Origin: Primulina eburnea
Lineage: Eukaryota > Streptophyta > Magnoliopsida > Lamiales > Gesneriaceae
Assembly (NCBI RefSeq): GCF_022965805.1
Contig: NC_133117.1
Coordinates: 10,316,183 to 10,380,182, forward strand
Length of the DNA stretch: 64,000 nucleotides
Reading direction: 5' to 3'
Part shown: piece by piece, positions 1 through 12,900 of the stretch
Position numbering within the stretch: the stretch's first letter is position 1
Layout: each line of letters opens with the position of its first letter
Notes under the pieces: generated by a model
What the model saw: the letters and a program-made list of their open reading frames with translations, nothing else
Told to the model about the DNA's origin: nothing
Databases searched by the model: none
Made by a program: the position numbers and the translations under genes

Positions 1-482
1 TAATGTTGCATCGGGAAAGTGATACGAATCCTCGTAAGAATGAAAAACAAACACGATTAATTGGAATCGCACCCTCGATTTGATAATGAACAAGGATCGA
101 TGTTGTCCCGATCTTTTGAAACAAGTATGAATTTTTGTGATATTCACCTCTAAAACTATTAAAGTTTAGCAACAAATAATCATGATTTAAACAATTGATA
201 AACAGACGAACATTCAAAGAACTATTCCTTGAAAATCCGTATGAGATCAACCGACAAACGTCACAAAGTTAAAACTTTGATAAATTTGATTTGAAGAACA
301 AAGCAAGGCTTTGAATGTTTTGAGAGGAAACTATAAAACTTTGATAAAATATCAATAATAATCTGAATAATGTTTCTAATTTCGTCCATGTGTTGTTTAC
401 ATACTCAAAGATAAGAAATCTAATTACCAAAATAATCAAAACTCTAAACTAGGAAACTGAAGATTTTCTCGCAACTGGCTCG

Positions 483-639
483 CTCTCGGGCGGTAGAATT
501 TGACCGCTCGAGCGCTGAGGGTTATGTACTATTCGCGCTCGGGCGGTAGAATGTGACCGCTCGGGCGCTGACAGTTCTGGAAATCACCTCTTGGGCAGTA
601 AGTCTGGCGCTCGGGCGGTAGTTTTTTACCGCTCGGGCG
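483..639. repeat. Three paired GC-rich palindrome cassettes
   Basis: Three pairs of the decamer CGCTCGGGCG or near variants occur at 483/505, 536/558 and 608/630. Start-to-start distance is 22 bp in each pair, with an AT-rich 12-bp spacer. The left member of the first pair carries a 2-bp insertion and its start is assigned by aligning the right end. The surrounding LTR is AT-rich, so the GC islands stand out. Confidence 0.85.
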
Positions 640-900
640 CGGAGCATTCTGGCCATTTTCTTCGTCCTTCACTTGAATGGCGTTCCTAGGACTCCCAAAC
701 TTACTCTCATGCATCACAAACCTTTCAGCACTCTGCACCTTGCTTGTAAGTCCTTCTTCATTGCTCATAAGCCCATGCGATTCCTCTTTAAACCTCTTCA
801 GTAGCCCCTCGTGATTGGTCCCTCTGGCAACTCTAAGTGACCCATGCTTTCCTTGGGGCTTGCACATCCGTGTTTGCATCAGAAAGCCTGTGAGAGAAAA

Positions 901-1020
901 GGCCCCAGAGGGAGCCTGTCTATAAGAGAAGGTCCCAGAGGGAGCCCGAATGCCAGAAAAGGCCCCAGAGGGAGCCTATTTACAGGAGAAGGCCCCGGAG
1001 AGAGCCCAAGATCAAGGATA
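901..1020 (+). repeat. Four-copy 30-bp tandem repeat in LTR
   Basis: Four exact-length 30-bp units begin at 901, 931, 961 and 991. Each has a conserved 16-bp core close to GGCCCCAGAGGGAGCC followed by 14 bp that differ between copies. The core is itself an imperfect palindrome (GGCCCC/GGAGCC arms). It lies inside the Ty3 LTR. Confidence 0.9.
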
Positions 1021-1581
1021 GCCCATGATCATTATAATCTATTTATCTGATAAGTTCTGTTCTGAAATGTTCTGATTCGAAGTTCTAATTGTTCTAATTC
1101 AGATTTGTGTTCATCCAACTCTGAAACTCTGATTTGTTCAATGATTAACTTTATGTTTATCCAACTAAGATATACTATGTTATGTAAAAGAATATGGTTT
1201 TAAAAGTATTATGTATCAAATGTTTTCTGGTATTCAATCGGCCCTACGTGCTGAGTGTTTCCCAAACGTTCACCCCCTTACGTACCTCCCCAGATGAGAA
1301 TGAAGAACATGTAGAAGAAAAGGAGCAGGACTAGTTCTGGGGCTGGTAAAGAATTAGAGTGAAGTAATTCAAGTTTTGGATATTCAAGTCCATTAGTGTT
1401 CCTTTGTCTTTCTTAGTAATTTTTGTATTTTTCGCTTCCACAACCTCTGTATTTTTCTTCATTTGTAAAGACAATGGAAAATTTATGAAATAGACTTGTG
1501 TTTGGCTATTTGCTACGAGGCTTATTGTTATTTTATTAACAATGCCGGGTGTCACTGACGCCGCGGTCTTGGGACGTGACA

Positions 1582-2409
1582 CAAGTATTCTCCACCTCGA
1601 TCAGATTGAAGTGCCTTAATACTTCTTTCTAGCTGTCTTTCTACTTCAGATCTGAATTCTTTGAACTATTCAAATGCTTCAAATTTGTGTTTCATCAAAT
1701 AAACATACTCATACCTTGAATGATCATCAGTAAAAGTAATGAAGTAGGAATGCCCAAATATTGCGCTAACACTTAGCGGGCCACAAACATCCGTGTGGAT
1801 CCAATCCAGTAGACCATGTGCACGTTCCATGTTTCCATGGAATGAAGTCTTAGTCATTATTCTTTTTAGACATGACTCACAAGTAGGTAGAGAATTTATG
1901 TCTGAAAAGTCAAACATGCTTTCTCCGACTAGCTTGTACATCCTTCTTTGGGAAATATGACATAGTCTAGCGTGCCATATTTGTGCAGGATTTGGATCTT
2001 CTATTTTTCTTTTGTTTATTGTTATTTTCGTATGCGCTTGAATATTATTTAACATAATATCTTTTAATTTTAAGTTATAGAGATCGTTTTTTAATTCGCC
2101 AGTTCCAATCAAACACTCATTCTTGTATAAATTGCAAACATCTTTAGCTAAGACACAAGAATAACCATCCCTATCAAGCATAGAAACAGAAATAAATTTT
2201 TTAACCAATTCAGGAACAAATAAAACGTCTCTCAAGAACAACTTAAAATCATTGTTCAAAATTAAAGTAACATCTCCAACAGCAGTGGCAGCAACTCTTA
2301 CTCCATTTCCTAGACACATAAAGGTATCACCATCTCTAAGCCTCTTGCTTCTTCCCATCACCTGAAAATCATTGCATACATGAGAACCACATACGGTATC
2401 CATTACCAA
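1582..2409 (-). pseudogene. Ty1/copia protease-integrase fragment
   Basis: This is part of a copia polyprotein. Reading the minus strand from 2409, a degenerate aspartic protease comes first: the active-site region reads MDTVCGSHVC, with V where DTG/DSG is expected. Next come a gag_pre-integrase segment (IWHARLCHISQRRMYKLV) with the histidine pair, CESC, and the first part of the integrase core (HTDVCGPL). An in-frame stop lies at about 1666; the frame then continues (FKEFRSEVERQLERS, then QSDRGGEY) to 1582, where the LTR of family A begins. The rest of integrase, reverse transcriptase and RNase H would lie beyond the inserted element, outside the window. Clade not assigned. Confidence 0.85.
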
Positions 2410-2435
2410 GAAGAGGAATTAATAGAAACATTAAC

Positions 2436-3240
2436 TTAAATATAAAACATACAATGGCCAGAACGCTTTTGGGCAAGATACTCCGTGCAATTACGCCTCC
2501 AATGTCCAAGCTTGTTGCATTGGAAACAGACTTGTTCTGACTTGTCAGGTTTTGTGGACCCCGGATTTGATTTCTTGTATGGCTTCTTGTTGGGCTTGTT
2601 CTTCTTTAGAGGGGCAGAACGCTTCTTGCCTTTATTTGGGGCTCCCTTTTTCGTATCGGACAAAGAACCCACTAGAAGAACATGCTTTTTCTTTTTAATT
2701 GTGACCTCATAATTAGTAAGCATATTGACCAACTCTTCAAGGGCGGCCTCAAGCTTGTTCCTAATCAAATTAACCACAAATATATTGAACGAGGCAGACA
2801 AAGACATCAAGAGAATATCAGTCGAGAGCCCACTAGGAATAACCACGTCGAGTCCTGCCAAGTTCTCGATGAGCCCAATTATCTTAACACAATGCTCATG
2901 GACCGAAGCCCCATCTCGCAAGCATGTAGTCATTAGTTCTTTCACCGTAGCATGTCTTTCTGAACGAGTTTGTACAGGATACAATTCTTTCAGAAAAAGG
3001 TGAATGTCAGCACAATTCACCGCCTCCTCGAACCTCCTCCGAAGTTCATTCGACATAGAAGCCAACATATAGCTCTTAGCTTGAAGATCATGGTCTCACC
3101 ATTTCTCAAGATTGGCTAACTCAGTCTGACTGACATTAGCAGTTGCTTCCTTTGGTGGCTTCTTATCAAGCACATACAAAATTTTTTCCGAGTTTAGAAC
3201 AATCTTCGAAACCAGTCATGATTGTTAGGGCCAGTCAATT
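2436..3240 (-). pseudogene. Ty1/copia gag fragment with zinc knuckle
   Basis: This is the capsid/nucleocapsid (gag) part of the same minus-strand copia. The sequence reads through a UBN2-type gag domain (KELMTTCLRDGASVHEHCVK, then IENLAGLDVVIP) into a lysine-rich linker and a CCHC zinc knuckle, CFQCNKLGHWRRNC. Upstream of 3068 the homology continues (KILYVLDKKPPKEATANVSQ) but is cut by an in-frame stop near 3100, and further up a small deletion shifts the frame near 3200 before an HDW motif. Gag and protease are in separate frames here, about 25 bp apart. A decayed, immobile copy. Confidence 0.85.
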
Positions 3241-3599
3241 TGTTTTGATCGAGAGTGATGAAAGCGGGTTACGAGCAGTCATCGTAAATATACTAAAAAA
3301 GAAAACAGATAATGGCTACTGATAATTTTAAAATAATTCTAAGATATAAAATATGGATTTTCTTTTATAAATTTCTCTCACACTATTTTGACATTTACAC
3401 CACCCTCTGATGAAAAAAAGAAATTGTATTCCTTAATAGGCACGTAGAGTCCAATTAGCCAATTATAATCTCGAATAACATCAGCCAATTATAATTTCTA
3501 AAAAGTAAAATCCAATTACATCCCTATGCAACCTCCAAGTGTTCCATCTCTCATTTGATAAGGATCTAATAACGTCTGCTCATTTTAAAGTTCTATTGA
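3241..3599. other. AT-rich sequence, unassigned
   Basis: No open frame, LTR end or primer-binding site could be found. It may be the remaining 5' leader or LTR of the copia fragment next to it, or older intergenic DNA. The motif CCAATTATAAT is repeated. Confidence 0.3.
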
Positions 3600-6274
3600 A
3601 CCCTTTTTTTTTGTTTTTAAACTAAGGCGGAAAATACAAACTCAAAAATATTTAAACAAGTTAAACATGCTTTTAAAAGGTCACCCAACATCGGAATAAA
3701 AATAACTGTAATTAATTAAATCTTTAAAATAAAACCAATCTCCTAGTTACTGATTTAAAAGAGAAGCTCGAACCGATACAAAAAAAAATCTGATGAATCA
3801 ACAACGTAAACCATGATTCAAAAAATTTTAACCATAAATCTTAAATGCATGACTCATAAAAATGTTTTGCGGAAAAACGCAAGGTCCTCGGGTTATCTAG
3901 TGCACCCCCAGCTCAGCCTACTCAGTCTTTGGCACCTCCAGACTCCTGAACAACATACACACATGCATCATTCACACCAAGTGAGTCTAAAGACTCAAGA
4001 AACCTGTAGTGATAAAAGAAAATACATATAAATAACGTGCAACGGTGAAAATATCTGGTAATCAACATACCTTTCATTAACTTTAAAAGCGTAACATAAA
4101 CATGTCGTGTAAAATCATGATGTGTCAAAACAGCTTATCGTTAATCATCATTCATCGTTCATCGTTTATCATTTATCATTTCCTTTGATGAATTCAATTC
4201 ACTAGAGGTGACTATCGTACATCATCATTTATTATGGATCCATCATACATAGAACCGCGGTACCCGGCAGCTGTCGGACATCAGTGACAGGATTACACAT
4301 CCACTGTGCCTAGGCCTCATCATCATCATTTACATATATGTCTTATTCATTTACATATATTTTGATAGCCACAACTAATTCCCATCATTCATAATATCCT
4401 CATTTTCATCACTTAACAAAATCATGCACATATGCAATTTTCCTTAAACCAAGCATGCAACGTATATTTTCATAAAATCTTAAAAATAGTGATCATGATG
4501 CATAACATTTAAAACATGGTAAATTTGTGCTTAAGGCACTGCCAGAACCAAAATCTCACCACGGGGTGCAAAATGACCATTTTGCCCATGGAAACCCAGA
4601 ATTACCGTTTTACCCCTGGACCTCTAAAAATTGACCCGAAGCTCACCAAACTCCTTAGAATGTCCCAAAACATATTTAAAATATTTCTTAGACGTAAACT
4701 TGAGCCCGTTTAAAAACTTAAACGATTTGTTTTAAAACTTGGACCGGAGTCCCGGTTTTAACTCGAATCGACCCGAAACTTAACAAAAACTTTCCCAACT
4801 TTTGTCATGAATAAAACCAACACAACCAGCCCCTAAACCACTCTTTTTAGACCTTTAGGGTTTACAAAATCATGCCTGGGAGCTGCTGGAAAATTCCAGC
4901 GCGTTTTAACCTACAACCTTAACTCACCAAGCCACTAACCTTCGACCCTAGCCCACTCTAAGCTGAACCAGCTTCGAACCAGAATACACTAGGACCAAGC
5001 TCGGACCGAGAGTGCCCTACTGGACCAACCTTAGCCATGCCTATATCTCCATGTGCTCGGCCACGCGTGAGGCACCCAAAACAAGCCCCACAACCCGATT
5101 CTCCCTAACATACGCACCACAACCGACTCCTAGGTTGCGACCAGCCGCGATTGGGCCATCATGGACCATGTCTCAGACCCCTTAGGCCCTCACCGTGGCT
5201 TGGATCGGCTCTCTCACATCTGGTTCCATTACCCCTTGCCCGATCTATAATCCATGCACAAATCGCGCCTAGCTTTAATCGTTATTCGGCCAAACTCAAT
5301 CACGCCTCAACTAAAACACCATGACCCTTAACCCTCGACATGCACAGCTCCTTAGTGACATAAAACAGCAGCACTTTAAACAAAAATCAAGAAAGCGAGA
5401 GTTATATGTGTAAACATGCGGATTTCGGGACAACCGAATGCATAAACGATTAATATTCAAGAATTACGAAAATATTCATACACAGCACATACATCAGAAT
5501 AAATACATCATGAATGAGGAGCAAAATGAGTTACATGGCGTGCCTTGATGATTTTACGACCAAAAGCTTGAAGACACGCGCGTGGAACTTGAAACGTGGA
5601 GGCGGGAAGAAGTTTTCTTGAAGGAATTATCAATGACCGAAAGTTGCTGAACCTTGTTGCTGAAAAACTCACGAGAATGGCTGCTGAATGGAGGTTTGGG
5701 CGGCTGGTATGTGAGGGTTAGGTTTAGGGTAACCAGGTGTGTTTAGTATAGTAATTAAATAGTAAACAACATGCTAATGGGCCCTAATAATATTTTATAA
5801 AGTTTAAAAAGGGTCTTGAACCCACTAAGCTTAAAAATAAGCCCATTAAGTCCAAACACACTCTCGAAAAATATTTTGTTTTAGTAAGTTTTCGAAAATA
5901 TTGCCCGAGCCCTCAAAAAGTTCTTTGTTTCGATAAATTTGCATACCGATTAAAAATATGCTCTGGCGGGTAAAAATACCCAACAAAGCCCATTTCTTGA
6001 AAAATACATTTAAAACACCTTATATTAATTAATAAAAATTAATTATGTAATTAAAATAATTTTCCTGAATATCCCCGGTCTCCGTTCCTCGTTCGAGCGC
6101 GAAATATAATTTAAAGCTTTAATGCGTGAAACCTTAACAACCAAGAATTAAAACACATATTTATGCAATAAACATACATTTAACACATTAAAACAATTTA
6201 ATAAAATACGAAGGAAATTTAATAACTTGCATGCATGTGGTTCACGTGGACCTTCAAATTTTCGGGACGTTACA
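3600..6274 (-). mobile_element. Large Ty3-type LTR, minus strand (probably solo)
   Basis: On the minus strand the sequence starts at 6274 with TGTAACGTCCCGAAAATT, a standard plant Ty3 LTR start. It shares LTR landmarks with E2: the inverted GAGTCTTTAGACTCA motif lies near 3980-4000 and a GTACCGCGGTTC block near 4255. It has no coding sequence and neither PBS nor PPT was found, so a solo LTR is likely. The left limit is not defined (a position between 3,580 and 3,800 is possible) and I could not find a target duplication to match ATGAC at 6275-6279. ATC-rich low-complexity DNA lies at 4140-4190. Confidence 0.6.
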
Positions 6275-7081
6275 ATGACGTCGTTTATTTTCACATGTCA
6301 AACCGACTCATCAATATTGAATTGTAGTGTACGGTCACCATGAGTTGCCCAATAATATGAGCCGAAGTCATGGAGTTCCACTCAATTCACATCATATGTA
6401 CGGTGGAAGTCACAGCTTTCAGGCGTCTAGCCTCCCCAATAATATGAGCCAGACACTGTCTGCGGGTAGCGATCAACATGTAACCACAGTTGATGGAAGG
6501 CAAGGAAATTTTTTGATTTGATATAAATTTTGAATCTTATTCAAAATGAGGATTTTAATTTTAAAATCTTCTCATCATTTTAATTTAAAATCGCGTGCCA
6601 CGAGTTTGTATGTATGCTGGATTCATGCAATTATATTATTTAATAATATACATACATGCATACTACTATATATCATAATATGACATTCAACAATAAATAA
6701 GGATGATAGATCGCCAACTCTATTAGATCTATGTGAGCCAGACATGGATCCAGGCCCAAAACTTAGGTGAATGCAGAGATGCAAATGCAACTATTTCAAG
6801 TGCTTCCAATATTTTATATGTCTTCATCTTGTGCATCGGGCCCACCAACTTCCAATTTTGATATCTCACTATTTTTAATATTTACATTTAAATAGCCATG
6901 TCACATAAGGGATACATATCATGTGGTGGGAACAGGCCATAAACAAGGCCCACTTTAATAATATAAAATATTAACAAAATGAATAAAACTATAAAACACC
7001 TAACACATTGGTCAAGGCTCTCGATCATCCTTCATGCATTTAATCAAATATTAACATCAATTTAATTAAACAAGTTTAATT
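6275..7081. other. Unassigned segment, with one open stretch
   Basis: AT-rich DNA between the Ty3 LTR and the copia solo LTR. An open stretch on + (about 6327-6521) starts right after a possible splice acceptor (ATTGAATTGTAG) and ends in NFLI-stop; the peptide repeats LPNNMS twice. I do not recognise it. It could be the last exon of a broken host gene or chance. The right part (6.7-7.08 kb) may belong to the same copia LTR as 25,969-28,279, since the two are contiguous once the 7,082-25,968 nest is removed. Confidence 0.3.
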
Positions 7082-7850
7082 AATTGTGAAAAACCGTTTG
7101 CAGAGCACCTTGAGGTGCTTCAAACAAAATATTCTCCAAGAGCTGCAATAGCTCGTGTTCTAAGAATGTATGCACCATTGAATTAGATCGAGTTTGGTAT
7201 TGAATCATGCGGAAAACATTCGAAATAATCCTTCGTTGAGAAACACTGATATATTTTGTATATCTTGTGTAACTGATAACTGAAAAAGGGTAGATCAGTT
7301 TTTGCATTCATCAGTTCAGTTATGGTGACAGCTGAACCGACAGATACTCTTGCTGATCCAAACAGTTTGAAAACAATAGTTATACAATCAAATACACAAT
7401 GTATGTTTATGGATGTTCGGAGACTTCAACTGCTCCTACGTCACTCCTTCTATCACCTCGGGTAGGATTCACTAGAAGACTTTGATTAATTACTGCAAGT
7501 ATAATAACCCACCTAGCTTAGGACTTACCCACTGCCTAACTGAACTCCTAAACTAGACTAAAGGCAGCACCTTCCAGTCAACACTTGTTTAACGTCTATG
7601 CAAGAAAGACTACATAAACAAGTTCATTGTCTTTGTGCAAGACTGTATTTGAGTGGTTGTATGTGTGTGTGAGAACTGATCTCTGAAAACTACCCGAAAG
7701 TGTTCTCACACACTAAGGAAAGTATGCTTCTAAACTAAGATGATATGGCTGAGTATTCCCTCTGGGCAAAATACTTCTTATAAGCTGATAAGTAAATAAG
7801 CATGCCCTTTCTTTTATCTTCACACACTCTGTGGGGAGCCGAACCTAATT

Positions 7851-8174
7851 CGTCTTCTTAATCGTCTTTGGGATTAGTTGGATCAATTAGTTAATTTGGG
7901 TCTAAATTTTTTTTTAAAATACATGAGTGCGCAACATATAGTAATTACAAGATCAAATTTAATATCTACAACATGATCCAAAAGTACAAGTCTTGTACAA
8001 AATAAAACCATTCGTTTTCTTAATCGTCTTTGGGATTAATTGGAACAATTAGTTAATTTGGGTCTAAATTTTTTTTAAAAATACACGAGTGCGCAACATA
8101 TAGTAATTACAAGATCAAGTTTAATATCTACAACATGATCCAAAAGTACAAGTCTTGTACAAAATAAAACCATA
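7851..8174. repeat. 162-bp tandem duplication inside E1 LTR
   Basis: Two head-to-tail copies (7851-8012 and 8013-8174) differ by only a few bases; both contain TTAATCGTCTTTGGGATTA and AAGTACAAGTCTTGTACAAA. The near identity shows the duplication is recent relative to the element. Confidence 0.9.
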
Positions 8175-9486
8175 ACATACTAGGGTTCAACCACTACATC
8201 AAGTGTGGAAAATCAAATCTACTTCTAATTCCGGATCTCCACTCTAATCTTGATCTCTCCTCCTCTTCTTGACTTTGATCTTGTCCCACCTATTGTCATG
8301 CACACCCACTTGTTGTCATGTACTCATACAAACATAACAACAGCCGGATAACTCCGGTGAGAATATAATTTCCATTATAAACAATGAATACATGCATTTC
8401 ATATAAACATATACAAAAGCATAAAACATTTATTAATCAACATGTAACATAATCTATGAAACATGAATCCATACAAATCTCTAAGTCAAACTCTTGACTC
8501 TAAATCTCTGACCCGACTCTTCTCTAATCTAGGGATCCCGATTCCCGGATTTTGGCTCATTATATCGAATATCTGCAATATAAGTCGATCTAATCCTAAG
8601 CAACATCGATATAAACCAAACATCCAGTGTCTTGACACCTCTGCCAAAGACTTGGCACCTCTGCCAATGACTAGGCACATCTACCCATGACTCTTTCTCG
8701 ATATCTATCTTCTTTTCTCTGATTTTCTATATATCAATAGAACAAGCATATACATTCAATGAATACAAAGGTATTAAAGCAATAACAAATAAGTATGTGG
8801 TTTTGGGAAACTCAAGTCGAATCTAACTCGAGTCGTATTTCCCAGTTCAACATTGATTTATACCTTTCTTTTGTCGATCTAACGAAGTCAAAGTCTTGAA
8901 TTCGAAGTTGTCAACACTCAATCTGCAATGACATTCGAAATATACAATATCATCAGTCCATTCAAACAAGACATCTTAATCTTATCAAATTCTGACAGCA
9001 TAACGGTACAATCTCGAAATACCGGCGATACAATATCAATAGGCATCAATCTCAATAACTCATAATCAATCAAAAACACATTCTGATAAAAAATCTGTAT
9101 AATCTCAATCAAACCAAATCTGGAAAATCATTACAATTTTATACGGTATCCGTTCTTCGATCCGGTTTCGATTATACGATGTCTAATATCTCAAGAACAC
9201 CAAATATCAATCATATCTGATTTCTCCCCTATCACAATTTCGAATCATGTAAGAAAAAGAATAAAACTTGCATCCTTTTGAAGCCTTTGTCGAGGGGAAC
9301 ACAGTACTGAACTCGGATCAAAAATCGGACGGTTGGATCTTTCACAAAGTCCAAAATTTTAAAATAAAGAGAAAACTTTTATGAAGCTTATTTCGGTCTT
9401 CTTCTTGCTGGAGTGAAGGAAATGAAGGATTATCATCTTTTTATTGCATGGTAAAGACAAGTGGCTAATCTCTTTGTACTGCACGT

Positions 9487-9740
9487 CTCGCGCATATGCG
9501 CGACCCTCAATGGCGCATATGTGCGAGACTTACTGGTCTCGGCATTCATGAGTTCTTCTGCTCGCGCATATGCGCGCCCTGTCCCCGCGCATATGCGCAA
9601 GACCTACTATCTCGACACTTGAAGGTTCTACATGCTCGCGCATATGCGCGCGCACCCTGTCTTGCGCATATGTGCGAGGTCCTCTGCCATACTCGCGATA
9701 TGCGCGCTTCGTCTCGCGCATATGCGCGAGGTGTTCTGTC
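9487..9740. repeat. GCGCATATGCGC palindrome cluster, E1 3' LTR
   Basis: About eight copies of the 12-bp palindrome GCGCATATGCGC or one-base variants. Paired starts are 9490/9513, 9564/9587, 9638/9664 and 9694/9716, giving distances of 23, 23, 26 and 22 bp. The fragment of the 5' LTR at 25,046-25,147 holds a shorter version. Long open frames crossing this cluster are a by-product of the repeat and not genes. Confidence 0.9.
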
Positions 9741-9859
9741 CTCGCACATCACAATATCACATGCTATTCCAAATCGTGCCTCAGAATGGTCCTTCTATAA
9801 TCACATCAATTCATAAATCAATAAACTCAGATTAACAAACTAAAATACCGAGCATTACA

Positions 9860-9872
9860 TTTCTCCCCCTCT
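9860..9872 (-). other. Polypurine tract of E1
   Basis: The minus strand reads AGAGGGGGAGAA directly before the LTR start TGTAATG. This is the plus-strand priming site used in reverse transcription. Confidence 0.8.
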
Positions 9873-9957
9873 AAGACACGATTTCGTCCCTGAAATCACA
9901 GGCAATAAAATCATATCAAATAAATAGATATAACAGAAGCTAAATAGAAAACTCACA

Positions 9958-12900
9958 TCAGTGAAATAGCTTTGGGAATTTCTGTCTCATGTCTAATTCA
10001 GTCTCCCAGGTAGCTTTTCAAATGCCATGACGACTCCACTGAACTTTCACAAGCGGAATAATCTTTGTTCTGAGTTGATTTTCTTTACGATCAAGAATTT
10101 GGATCAGTTTTTCAAAATAACTCTGAGTTTCATCGAGTTCGGCCTCGTCTGGCTGAATAATATGAGAAGCATCCGGAAGAAATTTCCGCAATAAAGATGC
10201 ATGAAACACATCATGTATTCCAGATAGAGACGGAGGTAATGCAAGTCAATAGGCACGATCTCCTATCTTTTCGAGAATCTCGTACGACACAATATATTGT
10301 GGAGACAATTTCCCTTTCTTTCCAAATCTGAAAACGCCTCTGAAAGGAGAAATCTTCAAAAATACTCTGTCTCCTGCCTCAAATACTAGAGGTCGACGAC
10401 AAATATTGGAATATTTGGCCTGTCTATATTGAGCTGTCTTCATTCTTTGTCGAATCAGTTTAACTTTCTCTGTCATTTCTCGAATCATATCAGCCCTAAT
10501 CTCAGGTACCTTAGAAACATCATCCCAATAAAGAGGGGATCTGCATTTCTTGCCATACAACGCTTCAAACGGAGCCATCTCTATACTCGTCTGATAGCTA
10601 TTGTTGTAGGAAAATTCACAAAGTGGCAAAAAATCTTGCCAACTAGTGCCAAAATATAGCACAACAGCTTAAGCATATCTTCCAATGTCTGGATAGTCCG
10701 CTCCGACTGTCTGTCTGTCTGTGGATGATATGCGGTACTCAAATGCAATTTCGTACCTAGAGCTTGTTGCAAACTGTGCCAAAAGTGTGAAGTAAACCGA
10801 GAATCATGGTCTGATACAATTGACTTCGGCACTCCATGTAATCTGACCACTTCTTATACATAAATCTCTGCCATCTGGTCATGTCTGTACGTCATCTTGT
10901 ACGGAATAAAGCATGCTGATTTGGTTAATCTGTCAATCACTATCCAAATCGCGTCACAACCTCGGGAGGATCGCGGTAGTTTCGTCACAAAATCCATTAA
11001 AATGTGATCCCATTTCCATTCAGGAATAGACAAGATATGCAACAGACCTCCTGGTTTCTTTCTTTCTGCTTTCACCTGTTGGCAATTCAGAGATCTGGAT
11101 ACAAATTCTGCAATGTCTGCTTTCATCTGTTTCCACCAAAATTGTCTTTTCAAATCATTATACATTTTTCTGTCATCAGGAAGAATACTGAATCGACTAC
11201 TGTGCGCTTCTGACAATATCTGTCGCTTCAATTCTGAAACATCTGGCACAACAAGATGATTATTCACATATAGCACATCATTACGAACCTGATATTCTGA
11301 TCGATGCCCTGCTCTGACCATCGCAATCGAATTCTGATCAATTTTCCGAGCTTCTTTAATTCTCAATATCGGCTCTGGTTCAACTTGAACAGCATATAGT
11401 CTCAACGGTCTACAATCTGTTTCAAATACTAATCCAGACAAACATCAATCTTCAATCAAATTTGAAATACCAATCGTCGATAAAGATAAAGAACATACTT
11501 TTCGACTCAGTGCATCAGCTGCTGCATTTGATTTCCCTTGATAGTATTTGATTTCACAATCAAAATATTTTAGTAAATCAAGCCATCTTTGTTCCTCATA
11601 TTCAATTCTGACTGTGAAAAGTGATATTTCAGACTCGTATGATCAGAATAAATCTCAAATTTCTCACCATATATGTAGTGTCGCCAGATTTTTAATGCAA
11701 ATACAATGGCCGCCAATTCAAGATCATGAACTGGGTAGGGAGTATCATTTGGCTTCAATTGTCTGGAGTCATAGGCAATCACATGTCCTTGCTGCATCAA
11801 AACACAACCTAATCCTCTGTGAGAAGCATCGCAATAGACAACAAAATCACCAGTATCTGACGGAATAGTCAACACCGGAGTACTGGTTAATCTTTTCTTC
11901 AACTCTAGAAAACTGGATTCACGCTCTTCAGACCAAATAAACGGTGCATTCTTCTGAGTCAGCTGAGTAATAGGTTTAGCAATACTGGAGAAATCTTTAA
12001 TAAATCGTCTGTAATAGCCTGTTAAATCCATAAAACTACGTATCTCTAGTACTGATGTTGGTTTAGGCCAATTGATCACTGCCTCAACTTTAAGATTGAC
12101 CGAAATACCATCTCCAGATATGATGTGACCCAGAAATACTACTTGTTTCAGCCAGAATTCACATTTCGACAGTTTGGCATACAGTTTCTCAGCCCTCAGA
12201 ATATTCAACACAATTCTCAAATGTTCAGCATGATCAGTCATATTCTTCGAATAAATCAGAATATCATCAATAAATATAATCACAAACTCATCAAGATACT
12301 TCTGAAATACACGGTTCATCAAACCCATAAATACAGCTGGAGCATTCGTTAAACCAAAAGGCATGACTATAAACTCATAATGGCCATACCTGGTTCTGAA
12401 AGTTGTCTTCGATAAATCAGAATCTCTGACTCTCAGCTAATGATATCCAGATCTCAGATCGATCTTGGAATAAACAGAAGAACCCTGCAACTAGTCAAAT
12501 AAATCATTGATACGAGGCAAAGGGTATTTATTCTTTACCGTAGAATTGTTCAGTTGCCGGTAGTCAATGCAGAGTCTCATTGAACCGTCTTACTTTCTAA
12601 CAAACAGTACTGGAGCACCCCAAGGAGAAACACTCGGTTTGATGTAACCCTTGGCCAATAAATCTTCTAACTGCTCTTTCAACTCTTTCAATTCAATCGG
12701 TGCCATTCTGTATGGAGTTTTAGATATAGAAACTGTACCTGGTATCAATTCAATGCTGAAATCTATCTCTCTGTCTGGAGGAAAACCCGGAATCTCATCT
12801 GGGAAGACATCATCAAACTCACATACCACTGGCAAGTCTGCCAATGATGGGCTCGATTTCAGTACATCTACTGAATACACAAGGAATCTCTCTGCTCCTT

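Larger units (their letters stand above)
1..1581 (+). mobile_element. Ty3-type LTR, right part (family A)
   Basis: No coding sequence is seen. The right end reads GGGACGTGACA, a typical plant Ty3 LTR terminus (the left ends of other LTRs here read TGTAACGTCCC or TGTAATGCCC). The base after it resumes a minus-strand copia integrase reading frame, so the LTR has inserted into that copia. The left end lies outside the window, so the LTR is at least 1.58 kb and cannot be told apart from a 3' LTR or solo LTR. It carries GC-rich paired palindromes and a 30-bp tandem array, listed separately. Confidence 0.7.
7830..9859 (-). repeat. 3' LTR of E1
   Basis: It is 2,030 bp, from TGTAATGCTCGG (minus strand, at 9859) to GGCTCCCCACA (at 7830). 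It abuts a polypurine tract. It contains a 162-bp tandem duplication, minor repeats of TTGGCACCTCTGCC near 8,630-8,690 and a GCGCATATGCGC palindrome cluster. Confidence 0.85.

Noticed and set aside
901..1020. CRISPR-like array (16-bp repeats with 14-bp variable spacers)
   Set aside because: Four short units inside a plant LTR, no cas genes, no leader, and spacers far too short.
844..1050. Small protein with repeated GPRGS motifs
   Set aside because: Translation of the 30-bp LTR array; the frame stays open only because the period is a multiple of three.
9496..9835. Arginine/alanine/cysteine-rich proteins read through the GCGCATATGCGC cluster on both strands
   Set aside because: The palindromic repeat opens several frames on both strands at once; no domain, no start context, and it lies in an LTR.
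12430..12600. Stop codons in E1 pol as evidence of methylated-CHG deamination (CAG to TAG)
   Set aside because: Two of the three stops here fit, but the stops in E2 and elsewhere are mixed; too few to argue.
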